Source: Acholeplasmataceae bacterium (GTDB taxonomy: Bacteria; Bacillota_I; Bacilli_A; Acholeplasmatales; Acholeplasmataceae). Taken from it: a DNA stretch of 6,637 nucleotides. Location: assembly GCA_028690555.1 (NCBI GenBank), contig JAQVBA010000052.1:1-6637 (forward strand), read 5' to 3'. The notes below the pieces were generated by a model. The model saw only the letters and a program-made list of their open reading frames with translations, did not search any database and was not told where the DNA came from. A program made the position numbers and the translations under genes. Shown here piece by piece: positions 1-6,568 of this stretch. The first letter of the stretch is position 1, and each line of letters starts with the position of its first letter.

Positions 1-16
1 AATAAATTTCAATTAT

Positions 17-45
17 ATTATACTACTTAAAATGCTGGATTTCAA
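17..45 (-). promoter_or_regulatory. sigma-A-like promoter pointing out of the left edge
   Basis: On the minus strand a -35 box TTGAAA (40-45, five of six consensus bases) is separated by exactly 17 bases from a perfect -10 box TATAAT (17-22). It lies downstream of the PFOR terminator and points leftwards, so it would start a transcript near position 10 for a gene outside the window. No start codon or ribosome-binding site for that gene is visible. AT-rich DNA gives chance matches, but the correct spacing and position just after a terminator favour a real promoter. Confidence 0.55.
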
Positions 46-153
46 ATCTGGTTTTTAAGTCTGTTCAAAAATAGAGAACAATAAAAATCAAATTACTCTT
101 GACTTCCTTTATCTAATTTTTTATAGAAATCTAATTTTAAACACCGTTTGAAT

Positions 154-184
154 AAAAAACTCAACCTTTTCTCCAAGGTTGAGT
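154..184 (-). terminator. rho-independent terminator of the bcp-PFOR operon
   Basis: A perfect 10-base-pair inverted repeat (159-168 ACTCAACCTT and 175-184 AAGGTTGAGT) with a six-base loop is followed on the minus strand by a run of T residues (complement of 154-159, then ATT). It begins about ten bases after the PFOR stop codon. This is the textbook layout of an intrinsic terminator and marks the end of the peroxiredoxin-PFOR transcript. Read on the plus strand the same hairpin is followed only by CTTTGATT, so it would terminate poorly in that direction. Confidence 0.93.
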
Positions 185-193
185 CTTTGATTA

Positions 194-3100
194 TTATTCA
201 GTTGCAGAATAGTCCATGGCGAGATAACGTTTATACATTGCCCAACGTTTCTTCGCATCGTTTAAATTCTTATCAAGAAGTTCAGCTGCATGATCTGGAT
301 TGATTTGTGCAAGTTGTGCATAACGCGCTTCAGAGAGTAAGTAATCATGGTATTTATCCCAAACTGGTTGTTTAGAATCGATGATGAAAGGATTCTTACC
401 TTCTGCTTCTTTTCTTGGATCAAATCTAAAGGTTGGCCAATAGCCACATTCGGTTGCAAGTTTAGCTTGTGCAAAAGAATTAGTTAAACCACCCTTAATG
501 CCATGTTCAATACATGGTGAGTAAGCAATAATGATGGATGGTCCTTCGAAGCTTTCTGCTTCTTTAAATGCACGTAATACTTGAGCAGGCGATGCACCAT
601 GAGAAATTTGAGCGACATAAACATGTCCATAACTCATTGCGATTGCTGCTAAGTCTTTCTTCTTCGTGTTTTTACCAGCTGCAGTAAACTTCGCAATCGA
701 TCCTGTAGGAGCTGATTTAGAAGATTGTCCACCAGTGTTTGAATAAACTTCGGTATCTAATACGAGGATATTAATGTCTTCGTTATTTGCGATGACATGG
801 TCAATCCCACCATAGCCAATATCGTAAGCCCATCCGTCACCACCCATGATCCATTGGGAAATCTTCACGAAATAGTCTTTCACATCAAGCAATTCTTTAG
901 CAAATGGTTTATTAATCTTTTCAAGTTCTGCAATCATTGGTTTTTGTAAACGTCTTGTGATTTCAGCACTCTTACGATTTGCAATCCATTCTTCAGCCAT
1001 TGCTCTTAAGCTTTCTGGCATTTCATTTAAATGATCATAAAGTAATGTTTGAACTCTATCGCGAATGGTTTCATAAGAAATACGCATACCAAATCCGAAT
1101 TCAGCATTATCTTCAAATAAAGAATTCGCCCATGCTGGACCAAAGCCTTCAGCATTCGTTGTATATGGTGTTGCTGGGAATGATGCACCATAAATTGATG
1201 TACATCCTGTTGCATTCGCGAAGACCATATGATCACCAAAGAGTTGAGTTAAAGCCTTAATATAAGGTGTTTCACCACAACCTGCGCATGCTCCAGAGAA
1301 TTCAAAGAGTGGTTGTTGGAATGATAAATTCTTAGGATTATCAACGCCCATGTCTTTATATGTTACTTCGTTAAAGAAATAATCTGCAATTTGTTGAGAA
1401 CCTTTTGCAAGTTCATCACCAATTGGTACCATTGCTAATGATTTTGTTGGTGTTGGACATACTTGAACGCAGACACCACATTCTGTACAATCGAGTGTTG
1501 AGACTTGGATCGTAAACTTCATGCCTTCCATGCCTTTACCTTTAGCATCTAAGAACTTCGTGCCATCTGGAGCTTTTTCAACTTCAGTGCCATCGGCTAA
1601 GAATGCACGGATAACTGCATGTGGACATGCAAAGACGCATTGGTTACATTGAATACAGTTTTCACTGCGCCATTCTGGAACAAAGTTAGCAATACCACGT
1701 TTTTCATACGCAGCAGCTCCATTTTCCATATGTGCATCTTCATAACCTAAGAATGCAGAAACAGGAAGTGAATCACCTTCAATCGCATTAACGATATCAG
1801 CAATTTTCTTCACGAAATCAGGACGTTGTTGTTCGATCTTTTCTTCGTCTTCTAACATTGCCCAATCTGGGTTAACTTTGACTTCAACTAAATGCTGATA
1901 ACCAGCGTCAATCGCTGCATTGTTTAGTTCAACAACAGCTTCACCTTTACGACCATAAGTCTTTTCAGCATATTTCTTCATGTATTTATTTGCATCGTCT
2001 GCAGACATTAAATGTTCATTTAATTTAAAGAATGCAGATTGCATAATGGTATTAATACGACGACCTAATCCAATTTCATAGGCTAAGTCAACAGCATTAA
2101 TAATATAGAATTTAGCTTTCTTAGTTGCAAGTTGACGTTTCACACGATTTGGAAGTAATGTTTCAATTTCTTCCTTTGGTGTCGTTGTATTCAGTAAGAA
2201 TGTTCCGCCTTCTCTTAAACCTTTTAACATATCATATTTCTTAAGATATGTATCGGTTGAACAAGAGACAAAGTGTGGATAATTCACTAAATATGTTGAA
2301 CGAATTGGTTTTTTAGAGAAACGTAAGTGCATACGGGTAACCCCACCAGCTTTTTTAGAGTCATAAGACGCATAAGCTTGTGAGTAAAGATCTGTATTAT
2401 CACCAATAATTTTTGTGATGTTTTTAGAAGCACCAACTGTACCATCTGAACCAAGTCCAAAGAATAAAAGTTCTGTTGAATCTTTATCCATGATTTGTTC
2501 TTCCTTGTTAACCTTTAACGAAGTGTGCGTCACATCATCTTCGATACCGACAGTGAAATGATCTTTTTGTTCATTTGCCATGTTGTCATAAACTGCTAAA
2601 ATCATTGGAGGTGTCGTATCTTTTGAAGATAGGCCATAACGACCGCCTAAAATGAGTGGTTGTTTTTCGCGACCATAGAATACGGAACGAACATCTAAGT
2701 ATAAAGGATCCCCAGTAGCACCTGGTTCTAATGTACGATCTAAAACAGTAATTCTTTCAACAGTCTTAGGAAGTGCATTTAAGAAATATTCAGCAGAGAA
2801 AGGACGATATAGATGAACATTCAAAATACCAACTTTCTTACCTTTTTCAATTAAATGGTCTACTGTTTGTTTTGCAGCATCCACGACAGAACCCATTGCA
2901 ATCACGACATCAGTTGCTTCAGGATCGCCATAATACACGAATGGTGCATATGGTCTACCTGTAACTTTAGAAATTTCTTCCATATAAGCATTCACGATAT
3001 CAGGAATTCCTGCATAATGAGAAGCTTGTAATACTTTTGTTTGGAAATATACGTCATCACTTTGCGCAGTACCACGGGTAATTGGATGTGCAGGATTTAA

Positions 3101-3727
3101 TCCTTTTGCTCTAAATTTTGCAACTGCTTCACGATCTAAAAGACGATCAAAAACAGCATAATCCATCACTTCGATTGATTGAACTTCATGTGAAGTTCTA
3201 AATCCATCAAAGAAGTGTAAGAATGGAATGCTTGATTTAATCGCTGATAAATGTGCAACACCCGCTAAATCCATTGCTGCTTGTACAGATGATGATGCAA
3301 TCATTGCAAACCCAGTTTGGCGTGCAGCCATAACGTCTTGATGGTCACCGAAAATCGATAACGCTTGTGCTGCAATACTACGTGCAGCAACATGAATTAC
3401 ACCAGGTAATAATTGCCCAGCAATTTTATACATGTTAGGAATCTTTAATAAAAGACCTTGTGATGCTGTGAAAGTTGAGGTTAAAACACCCATTTGCAAT
3501 GACCCATGAACGGTACCCGCAGCACCAGCTTCACTTTGCATTTCAATAACTTTAACAGGCATTCCAAAAAGATTCTTCTTGCCTTCCGATGCCCAAAGGT
3601 CTACATATTGAGCCATTGGGGTTGATGGTGTAATCGGATAAATACCGGCAACTTCTGTAAATGCATATGCGCAATATGCAGCAGCTTCATTACCGTCCAT
3701 CGACTTAATAACTTTTTTTGCTACCAT
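194..3727 (-). CDS. nifJ: pyruvate:ferredoxin (flavodoxin) oxidoreductase, single-chain
   Basis: This cytoplasmic enzyme oxidatively decarboxylates pyruvate with CoA to acetyl-CoA and CO2 and passes two electrons to ferredoxin or flavodoxin. The 1177-residue protein has the full single-chain order. The N-terminal pyruvate/pyrimidine-binding domain carries YPITPSTP at 30-37. CoA-binding and linking domains follow. A two-cluster ferredoxin domain has C691, C694, C697, C701 and C747, C750, C753, C757. The TPP domain has GDG at 963-965 and SNTGGQ at 996-1001. C814, C817, C842 and C1072 match the four ligands of the TPP-proximal cluster. The start is fixed by GGAGG nine bases upstream and by the family-typical N-terminus. 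It is the second gene of an operon, 23 bases after bcp. The chain ends at 1177 with its last cysteine at C1094, so it lacks the extra C-terminal extension known from Desulfovibrio africanus PFOR. The electron acceptor is not encoded here. Confidence 0.98.
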   Translation of the reverse strand: MVAKKVIKSMDGNEAAAYCAYAFTEVAGIYPITPSTPMAQYVDLWASEGKKNLFGMPVKVIEMQSEAGAAGTVHGSLQMGVLTSTFTASQGLLLKIPNMYKIAGQLLPGVIHVAARSIAAQALSIFGDHQDVMAARQTGFAMIASSSVQAAMDLAGVAHLSAIKSSIPFLHFFDGFRTSHEVQSIEVMDYAVFDRLLDREAVAKFRAKGLNPAHPITRGTAQSDDVYFQTKVLQASHYAGIPDIVNAYMEEISKVTGRPYAPFVYYGDPEATDVVIAMGSVVDAAKQTVDHLIEKGKKVGILNVHLYRPFSAEYFLNALPKTVERITVLDRTLEPGATGDPLYLDVRSVFYGREKQPLILGGRYGLSSKDTTPPMILAVYDNMANEQKDHFTVGIEDDVTHTSLKVNKEEQIMDKDSTELLFFGLGSDGTVGASKNITKIIGDNTDLYSQAYASYDSKKAGGVTRMHLRFSKKPIRSTYLVNYPHFVSCSTDTYLKKYDMLKGLREGGTFLLNTTTPKEEIETLLPNRVKRQLATKKAKFYIINAVDLAYEIGLGRRINTIMQSAFFKLNEHLMSADDANKYMKKYAEKTYGRKGEAVVELNNAAIDAGYQHLVEVKVNPDWAMLEDEEKIEQQRPDFVKKIADIVNAIEGDSLPVSAFLGYEDAHMENGAAAYEKRGIANFVPEWRSENCIQCNQCVFACPHAVIRAFLADGTEVEKAPDGTKFLDAKGKGMEGMKFTIQVSTLDCTECGVCVQVCPTPTKSLAMVPIGDELAKGSQQIADYFFNEVTYKDMGVDNPKNLSFQQPLFEFSGACAGCGETPYIKALTQLFGDHMVFANATGCTSIYGASFPATPYTTNAEGFGPAWANSLFEDNAEFGFGMRISYETIRDRVQTLLYDHLNEMPESLRAMAEEWIANRKSAEITRRLQKPMIAELEKINKPFAKELLDVKDYFVKISQWIMGGDGWAYDIGYGGIDHVIANNEDINILVLDTEVYSNTGGQSSKSAPTGSIAKFTAAGKNTKKKDLAAIAMSYGHVYVAQISHGASPAQVLRAFKEAESFEGPSIIIAYSPCIEHGIKGGLTNSFAQAKLATECGYWPTFRFDPRKEAEGKNPFIIDSKQPVWDKYHDYLLSEARYAQLAQINPDHAAELLDKNLNDAKKRWAMYKRYLAMDYSATE

Positions 3728-3750
3728 GAAATACTCCCTCCAAATCTATT

Positions 3751-4206
3751 TTAAACTAATATTTTTAATATATCTGATGCATTCTCCTTGGGAGAAGCCT
3801 TTTCAAAAACATGTGTAATGACATGATCCTCATTTAAAACAAATGTGGATCTTGAAACACCCATATATTTTTTACCATACATGCTTTTTTCTACATAAAC
3901 GCCGAATACCTGAATGACATCTAAGTTTTCATCGCTTAATAATAAGAAAGGCAAATCATAATCTTTAATAAATTTTTGATGACTCTTTGGACTATCTTTA
4001 CTAATCCCAATCACCACAACGTCTAAAGACTTAAATGCTTCATATTCATCTCTAAAAGCACACGCTTGTGTTGTACATCCTGAGGTGTTATCTTTCGGAT
4101 AAAAATAAATGACAACTTTCTTACCTTTATAATCTGATAGATGACGAATTTTGCCGTATTGATCGGGTAATTCAAAATCAGTTACCTTAAATCCTACTGA
4201 AAGCAT
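3751..4206 (-). CDS. bcp: thiol peroxiredoxin, Bcp/PrxQ family
   Basis: This cytoplasmic thiol peroxidase reduces hydrogen peroxide and organic peroxides and is normally recycled by thioredoxin. The 151-residue protein matches the usual length of about 150-160. The active-site pattern PxxxTxxC is present as P37, T41 and peroxidatic C44, followed five residues later by resolving C49, the atypical 2-Cys arrangement of this subfamily. R119 in VSRSTFVL fits the conserved active-site arginine. The usual Pro before GC is Ser (TSGCTTQAC), a mild variation. I chose the ATG at 4206 and not the in-frame ATG at 4248, because AAAAGGAGGGG sits nine bases before 4206 and the longer start would lie within the -10 promoter box. 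It is the first gene of an operon with PFOR, which suggests protection of that oxygen-sensitive enzyme; this link is inference. Confidence 0.96.
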   Translation of the reverse strand: MLSVGFKVTDFELPDQYGKIRHLSDYKGKKVVIYFYPKDNTSGCTTQACAFRDEYEAFKSLDVVVIGISKDSPKSHQKFIKDYDLPFLLLSDENLDVIQVFGVYVEKSMYGKKYMGVSRSTFVLNEDHVITHVFEKASPKENASDILKILV

Positions 4207-4213
4207 TTTAAAA

Positions 4214-4224
4214 CCCCTCCTTTT
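4214..4224 (-). promoter_or_regulatory. strong ribosome-binding site deciding the bcp start
   Basis: The minus strand reads AAAAGGAGGGG followed by TTTTAAA and ATG at 4206. GGAGG is nine bases from this ATG, an ideal spacing. The upstream in-frame ATG at 4248 has no such site and overlaps the promoter -10 box, so translation should begin at 4206, giving a protein that starts MLSVGFK. Confidence 0.9.
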
Positions 4225-4246
4225 GAAAGGTTGCTTTAACACATTC

Positions 4247-4275
4247 ATTATACATGAATAAAGTGGAAATGATAA
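4247..4275 (-). promoter_or_regulatory. promoter of the bcp-PFOR operon
   Basis: On the minus strand a -35 box TTATCA (4270-4275, four of six consensus bases) and a perfect -10 box TATAAT (4247-4252) are separated by 17 bases. Transcription would start near 4240, giving a leader of about 34 bases before the bcp ATG. No clear operator such as a PerR-like palindrome overlaps it by eye. It lies just downstream of the terminator that ends the neighbouring unit, as expected for an independent operon. Confidence 0.75.
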
Positions 4276-4325
4276 GGACTTTTTACATTTTCACATGGTA
4301 TTCGTAAAACTTATAAAAAGGAAAT

Positions 4326-4351
4326 AAAAAAACGACTAAGTCGTCTTTTTT
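4326..4351 (-). terminator. short hairpin terminator, probably bidirectional, after the ATPase/SWIM unit
   Basis: ACGAC (4332-4336) and GTCGT (4340-4344) form a five-base-pair stem with a three-base loop. An A-run on the left (4326-4332) and a T-run on the right (4346-4351) mean that either strand reads hairpin then T-tract. On the minus strand it follows the SWIM gene by about 65 bases and should end that transcript before the bcp promoter. The stem is short but can be extended by A-T pairs across a single mismatch. There is no plus-strand gene to need it, so the minus-strand role is the likely one. Confidence 0.65.
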
Positions 4352-4414
4352 AGAGTTGTGTTGAGTAACCAATATTGATACAAAATCAATCCTATAATTA
4401 CAGAAAATGCTCAT

Positions 4415-4879
4415 TCAATATAAAGCAGTAAAGTCATCTTCTTCATCATATTGAGACATTATATAATCGATTAAGGTTTCTTTCAACGTTTCTAAAGGTA
4501 ACTGATCGACGTATGCTTTTACCTCTTCATACCGTTCTCTTTGTTTTTTAAGATGAAATTGATAAAGTAATTCAGCTTCTCTTTCTTGTGCATCAATCAC
4601 TTCTTTGAACATTTTGACTTCATGCGGAAAAATTTGGAAGAATACTGCTACTTTATGTTTACAAATTATCATTCTCCCTTCTGCATGCGGACAAGTACAG
4701 GTTGATTTTCTTGGATGTTTCGTATTAAAACATACATGATACTCATGCTTTTCACTATTACACACTATCGCTTCATAGTCTGAATCGTTTATTTTGGTTA
4801 GTCTTGATACACGCTTTGATTCATAGTAATCAAGACCCCTTCTTAAAGAATTGTGGCTCGTTATATCAAATATACTCAT
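4415..4879 (-). CDS. small SWIM zinc-finger domain protein, function unknown
   Basis: The 154-residue protein carries a SWIM zinc-binding motif CxCx9CxH: C61, C63, C73 and H75, in STCTCPHAEGRMIICKH. Upstream of it the pattern RGLDYYESKRV (14-24) and YEAIV is typical of the beta-rich lead-in of bacterial SWIM proteins. The rest (about 76-154) is highly charged and likely helical, ending in an acidic tail (DEEDD). SWIM domains are predicted to bind DNA or mediate protein contacts and occur in bacteria beside SNF2-type helicases, but no helicase is present here. It is the second gene of a unit with the AAA ATPase, 12 bases downstream. Its SD AAGGA overlaps the ATPase stop codon, suggesting coupled translation. 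It ends in TGA, supporting standard code use. The biochemical role cannot be told from sequence. Confidence 0.88.
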   Translation of the reverse strand: MSIFDITSHNSLRRGLDYYESKRVSRLTKINDSDYEAIVCNSEKHEYHVCFNTKHPRKSTCTCPHAEGRMIICKHKVAVFFQIFPHEVKMFKEVIDAQEREAELLYQFHLKKQRERYEEVKAYVDQLPLETLKETLIDYIMSQYDEEDDFTALY

Positions 4880-4888
4880 AGTTGGTTT

Positions 4889-4894
4889 TCCTTA
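4889..4894 (-). promoter_or_regulatory. ribosome-binding site overlapping the ATPase stop codon
   Basis: The minus strand reads TAAGGAAAACCAACTATG. The TAA is the ATPase stop (4892-4894), and AAGGA uses its last two bases, nine bases before the SWIM-gene ATG. This arrangement favours translational coupling of the two proteins. The SD itself is weaker than those of bcp and PFOR. Confidence 0.65.
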
Positions 4895-6106
4895 AATTAG
4901 TTTTATTGGATAAGCTAGAATATTTTCAGATAATAGTGTAGTTCTATCTACCAAGCAAAGAATGATTTCTTTGTCAATTTCGAAACCCAATGCTCTTTTT
5001 AACACACTGAAGTTTTTAACCATAGTTTTCATAGGATTCATTGTTTTCTTAATTTCGATTGGATAAAGTTTATTTTGATTTTCAACGATGAGATCAATTT
5101 CTTTCATATCCTTATCACGGTAAAAATAGATTGGCATATCATAAATACCTTTATTTTTAAATGACTTAACAATCTCAGAGACAGCATAAGTTTCTAATAC
5201 CTGGCCACTCATTGCACCATTTTGAAGTGTATCTTTGGTCGTCCACTTTAATAAATAGCAGACGAGACCTGTATCAAGAAAATATAGCATTGGAGATTCT
5301 ATCGTTCTTTTTAACGCATTATTCGTAAAAGGTTTTAGCAATAAGATGATACCGGATGCTTCTAATACCTTAATCCAACTTTGAACAGTTTTAATATCAA
5401 CACCAATTTCATTAGAAATATTTGTATAGTTTAATATACTACCCGTTCTTGCGGCTACACTAATGATGAATTTTGAAAACGTATCAAGATTCTTTACATT
5501 CAGTAAACTTCTTACATCTCGTTCAATGTATGTTCTAACGTAAGAGGCATAATATAATTGCCAATCTATTTCAGGTTTATTGTATAACTCCGGCATACTG
5601 CCTTTGTGGATTATAGTCCATAAATCCTCTTTAATTGGCTTGCGAGTAGACTTTATGAAAAGATCGTTAGGTACAAACGACATACTAAAGTTTTCTTCAT
5701 TAATTTCTCTTAACGAAAGACCCTGAAACTCTAAGATACCAATTCTTCCAGCTAACGTTTCTGTAATTTGAGCCATTAAATGAAAGGTTTGTGACCCTGT
5801 TAAGATAATTTGCCCATATGCTTCAATATCATCAACGATTCGCTTAATTTCACGAAATAGACTTGGTGCCAATTGTACTTCATCAATAATTAAGGGTAAT
5901 GGATGGTTCATAAAAAACAATTTCGGATCCTCTTTCGCTATTGCAAGTTCTGTTACATCATCAAGTGTTACATAATTATAAGAATCATTGAATAATTGTT
6001 TAAGCGTCGTTGTCTTGCCAACTTGTCTCGGACCCGTAATCAATAGGACTTTAAACATGGATTTAGATTCAATTATCTTTTTTTCAATATGTCGTTGATA
6101 GTACAT
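4892..6106 (-). CDS. AAA_14/DUF4143 family ATPase
   Basis: This 404-residue protein has the layout of the widespread ATPase family annotated AAA_14 plus DUF4143. The N-terminal P-loop domain has Walker A GPRQVGKTT (25-33, K31), Walker B PLIIDE (71-76) and a sensor-like ILTGSQ (101-106), then ETLAGRIG (116-123). The family-typical GSMPELY (169-175) and SYVRTYIERDVRSLL (188-202) follow. Residues 226-256 look like a winged helix-turn-helix. The C-terminal part holds EID (336-338), then YPIEIKK with E351 and K353, resembling a PD-(D/E)XK nuclease-fold signature. Length is normal and the gene is intact. The start at 6106 is supported by AGGTGA upstream and the family-like N-terminus MYYQRHIEKKI. 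It heads a unit with the SWIM gene. Family members are mostly uncharacterised and often sit in variable genome regions; neither substrate nor partner can be deduced here. Confidence 0.93.
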   Translation of the reverse strand: MYYQRHIEKKIIESKSMFKVLLITGPRQVGKTTTLKQLFNDSYNYVTLDDVTELAIAKEDPKLFFMNHPLPLIIDEVQLAPSLFREIKRIVDDIEAYGQIILTGSQTFHLMAQITETLAGRIGILEFQGLSLREINEENFSMSFVPNDLFIKSTRKPIKEDLWTIIHKGSMPELYNKPEIDWQLYYASYVRTYIERDVRSLLNVKNLDTFSKFIISVAARTGSILNYTNISNEIGVDIKTVQSWIKVLEASGIILLLKPFTNNALKRTIESPMLYFLDTGLVCYLLKWTTKDTLQNGAMSGQVLETYAVSEIVKSFKNKGIYDMPIYFYRDKDMKEIDLIVENQNKLYPIEIKKTMNPMKTMVKNFSVLKRALGFEIDKEIILCLVDRTTLLSENILAYPIKLI

Positions 6107-6110
6107 GGTT

Positions 6111-6426
6111 TCACCTAACTTCGTATTTTTTGGATTTCAATTCCATTTTAGACGATATTCGGTCGTTTGTCAATATCATACCAAATAGTATCCATCCGGG
6201 ACTATATTCATCATTTAATTTTTTATATCGCCACAAAATCTCATCTGTCGTAACATTATAGAATTTTGCTAACTGATCTACTGTTCTAAATCTGGAATAC
6301 TATCTCCGTTTTTCCACCTAGAAACTGCTTGAAAAGTAACCCCTTTTCTTCAGCTAACTCTTTTTGTGTGCGTATAACTTCTTATCTCCTTTGGATCAAA
6401 TACACAGAATTTAAATCATTTTTCAT
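6111..6426 (-). pseudogene. degenerate XRE-family helix-turn-helix regulator
   Basis: Joining three minus-strand frames rebuilds an XRE-type DNA-binding domain. From the ATG at 6426 the frame reads MKNDLNSVYLIQRR, then a TAA (6382-6384), then EVIRTQKELAEEKG. After loss of one base in the AAAAGGGG run (6340-6347), the next frame reads VTFQAVSRWKNGDSIPDL. A second lost base near 6284-6290 shifts to a third frame, TVDQLAKFYNVTTDEILW, which stays open to a TGA at 6111-6113. TQKELA, VSRW.NGDS.PDL and the following helix are hallmark positions of this family. With one nonsense codon and two frameshifts it cannot make a full protein. The stop is four bases before the ATPase ATG, suggesting the regulator once preceded the ATPase closely. 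Its last 25 or so residues could be decayed or native. Sequencing error is an alternative for the frameshifts. Confidence 0.82.
6145..6173 (-). promoter_or_regulatory. near-consensus promoter of the ATPase/SWIM unit
   Basis: The minus strand has a perfect -35 TTGACA (6168-6173), a 17-base spacer and a -10 TAAAAT (6145-6150, five of six consensus bases). Transcription would start near 6138, leaving a leader of about 31 bases before the ATPase ATG at 6106. The promoter lies inside the 3' part of the decayed regulator gene. The spacer contains a small inverted repeat ACGA-N7-TCGT (6152-6166) that could be part of an operator, but arms of four bases are weak evidence. Confidence 0.78.
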
Positions 6427-6445
6427 TTTCTATCATTTCGGTATT

Positions 6446-6475
6446 ATTATATTCTACTACAGATTGAATGGTGAA
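6446..6475 (-). promoter_or_regulatory. possible relic promoter of the broken regulator
   Basis: On the minus strand TTCACC (6470-6475, four of six consensus bases) and a perfect TATAAT (6446-6451) are separated by 18 bases, about 20 bases upstream of the pseudogene ATG at 6426. The position fits a promoter of the former regulator, with a very short leader. No good Shine-Dalgarno precedes that ATG. Similar matches arise by chance in such AT-rich DNA. Confidence 0.4.
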
Positions 6476-6568
6476 AATGTAATAAGTTAAAAAACTCAAT
6501 GGTAAATTGAATATAAAGAAATGTCGACTCTTTGACAATATTAAGTACTTTAAAAATTTTGTTAATAC

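Noticed and set aside
99..127. Plus-strand promoter-like TTGACT, 17 bases, TATAGA pointing into the 3' end of PFOR
   Set aside because: It would make only an antisense transcript, no plus-strand gene follows, and the -10 match is modest. Chance is likely in such AT-rich sequence.
979..1260. Shorter open frames in other frames inside the PFOR gene
   Set aside because: They overlap a full-length, motif-complete PFOR coding sequence, lack ribosome-binding sites and have His/Gln-rich translations typical of shadow frames.
4207..4248. N-terminal extension of the peroxiredoxin from an upstream ATG
   Set aside because: The upstream ATG overlaps the -10 box and lacks a ribosome-binding site; the extra 14 residues include sequence that is really the Shine-Dalgarno of the ATG at 4206.
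4283..4414. 43-codon minus-strand frame whose ATG begins one base after the SWIM gene's TGA; also open if TGA were read as Trp
   Set aside because: It has no Shine-Dalgarno, runs straight through the hairpin terminator, and its translation resembles no protein I know. Reading TGA as Trp is not needed anywhere else, since all long frames here close normally under the standard code.
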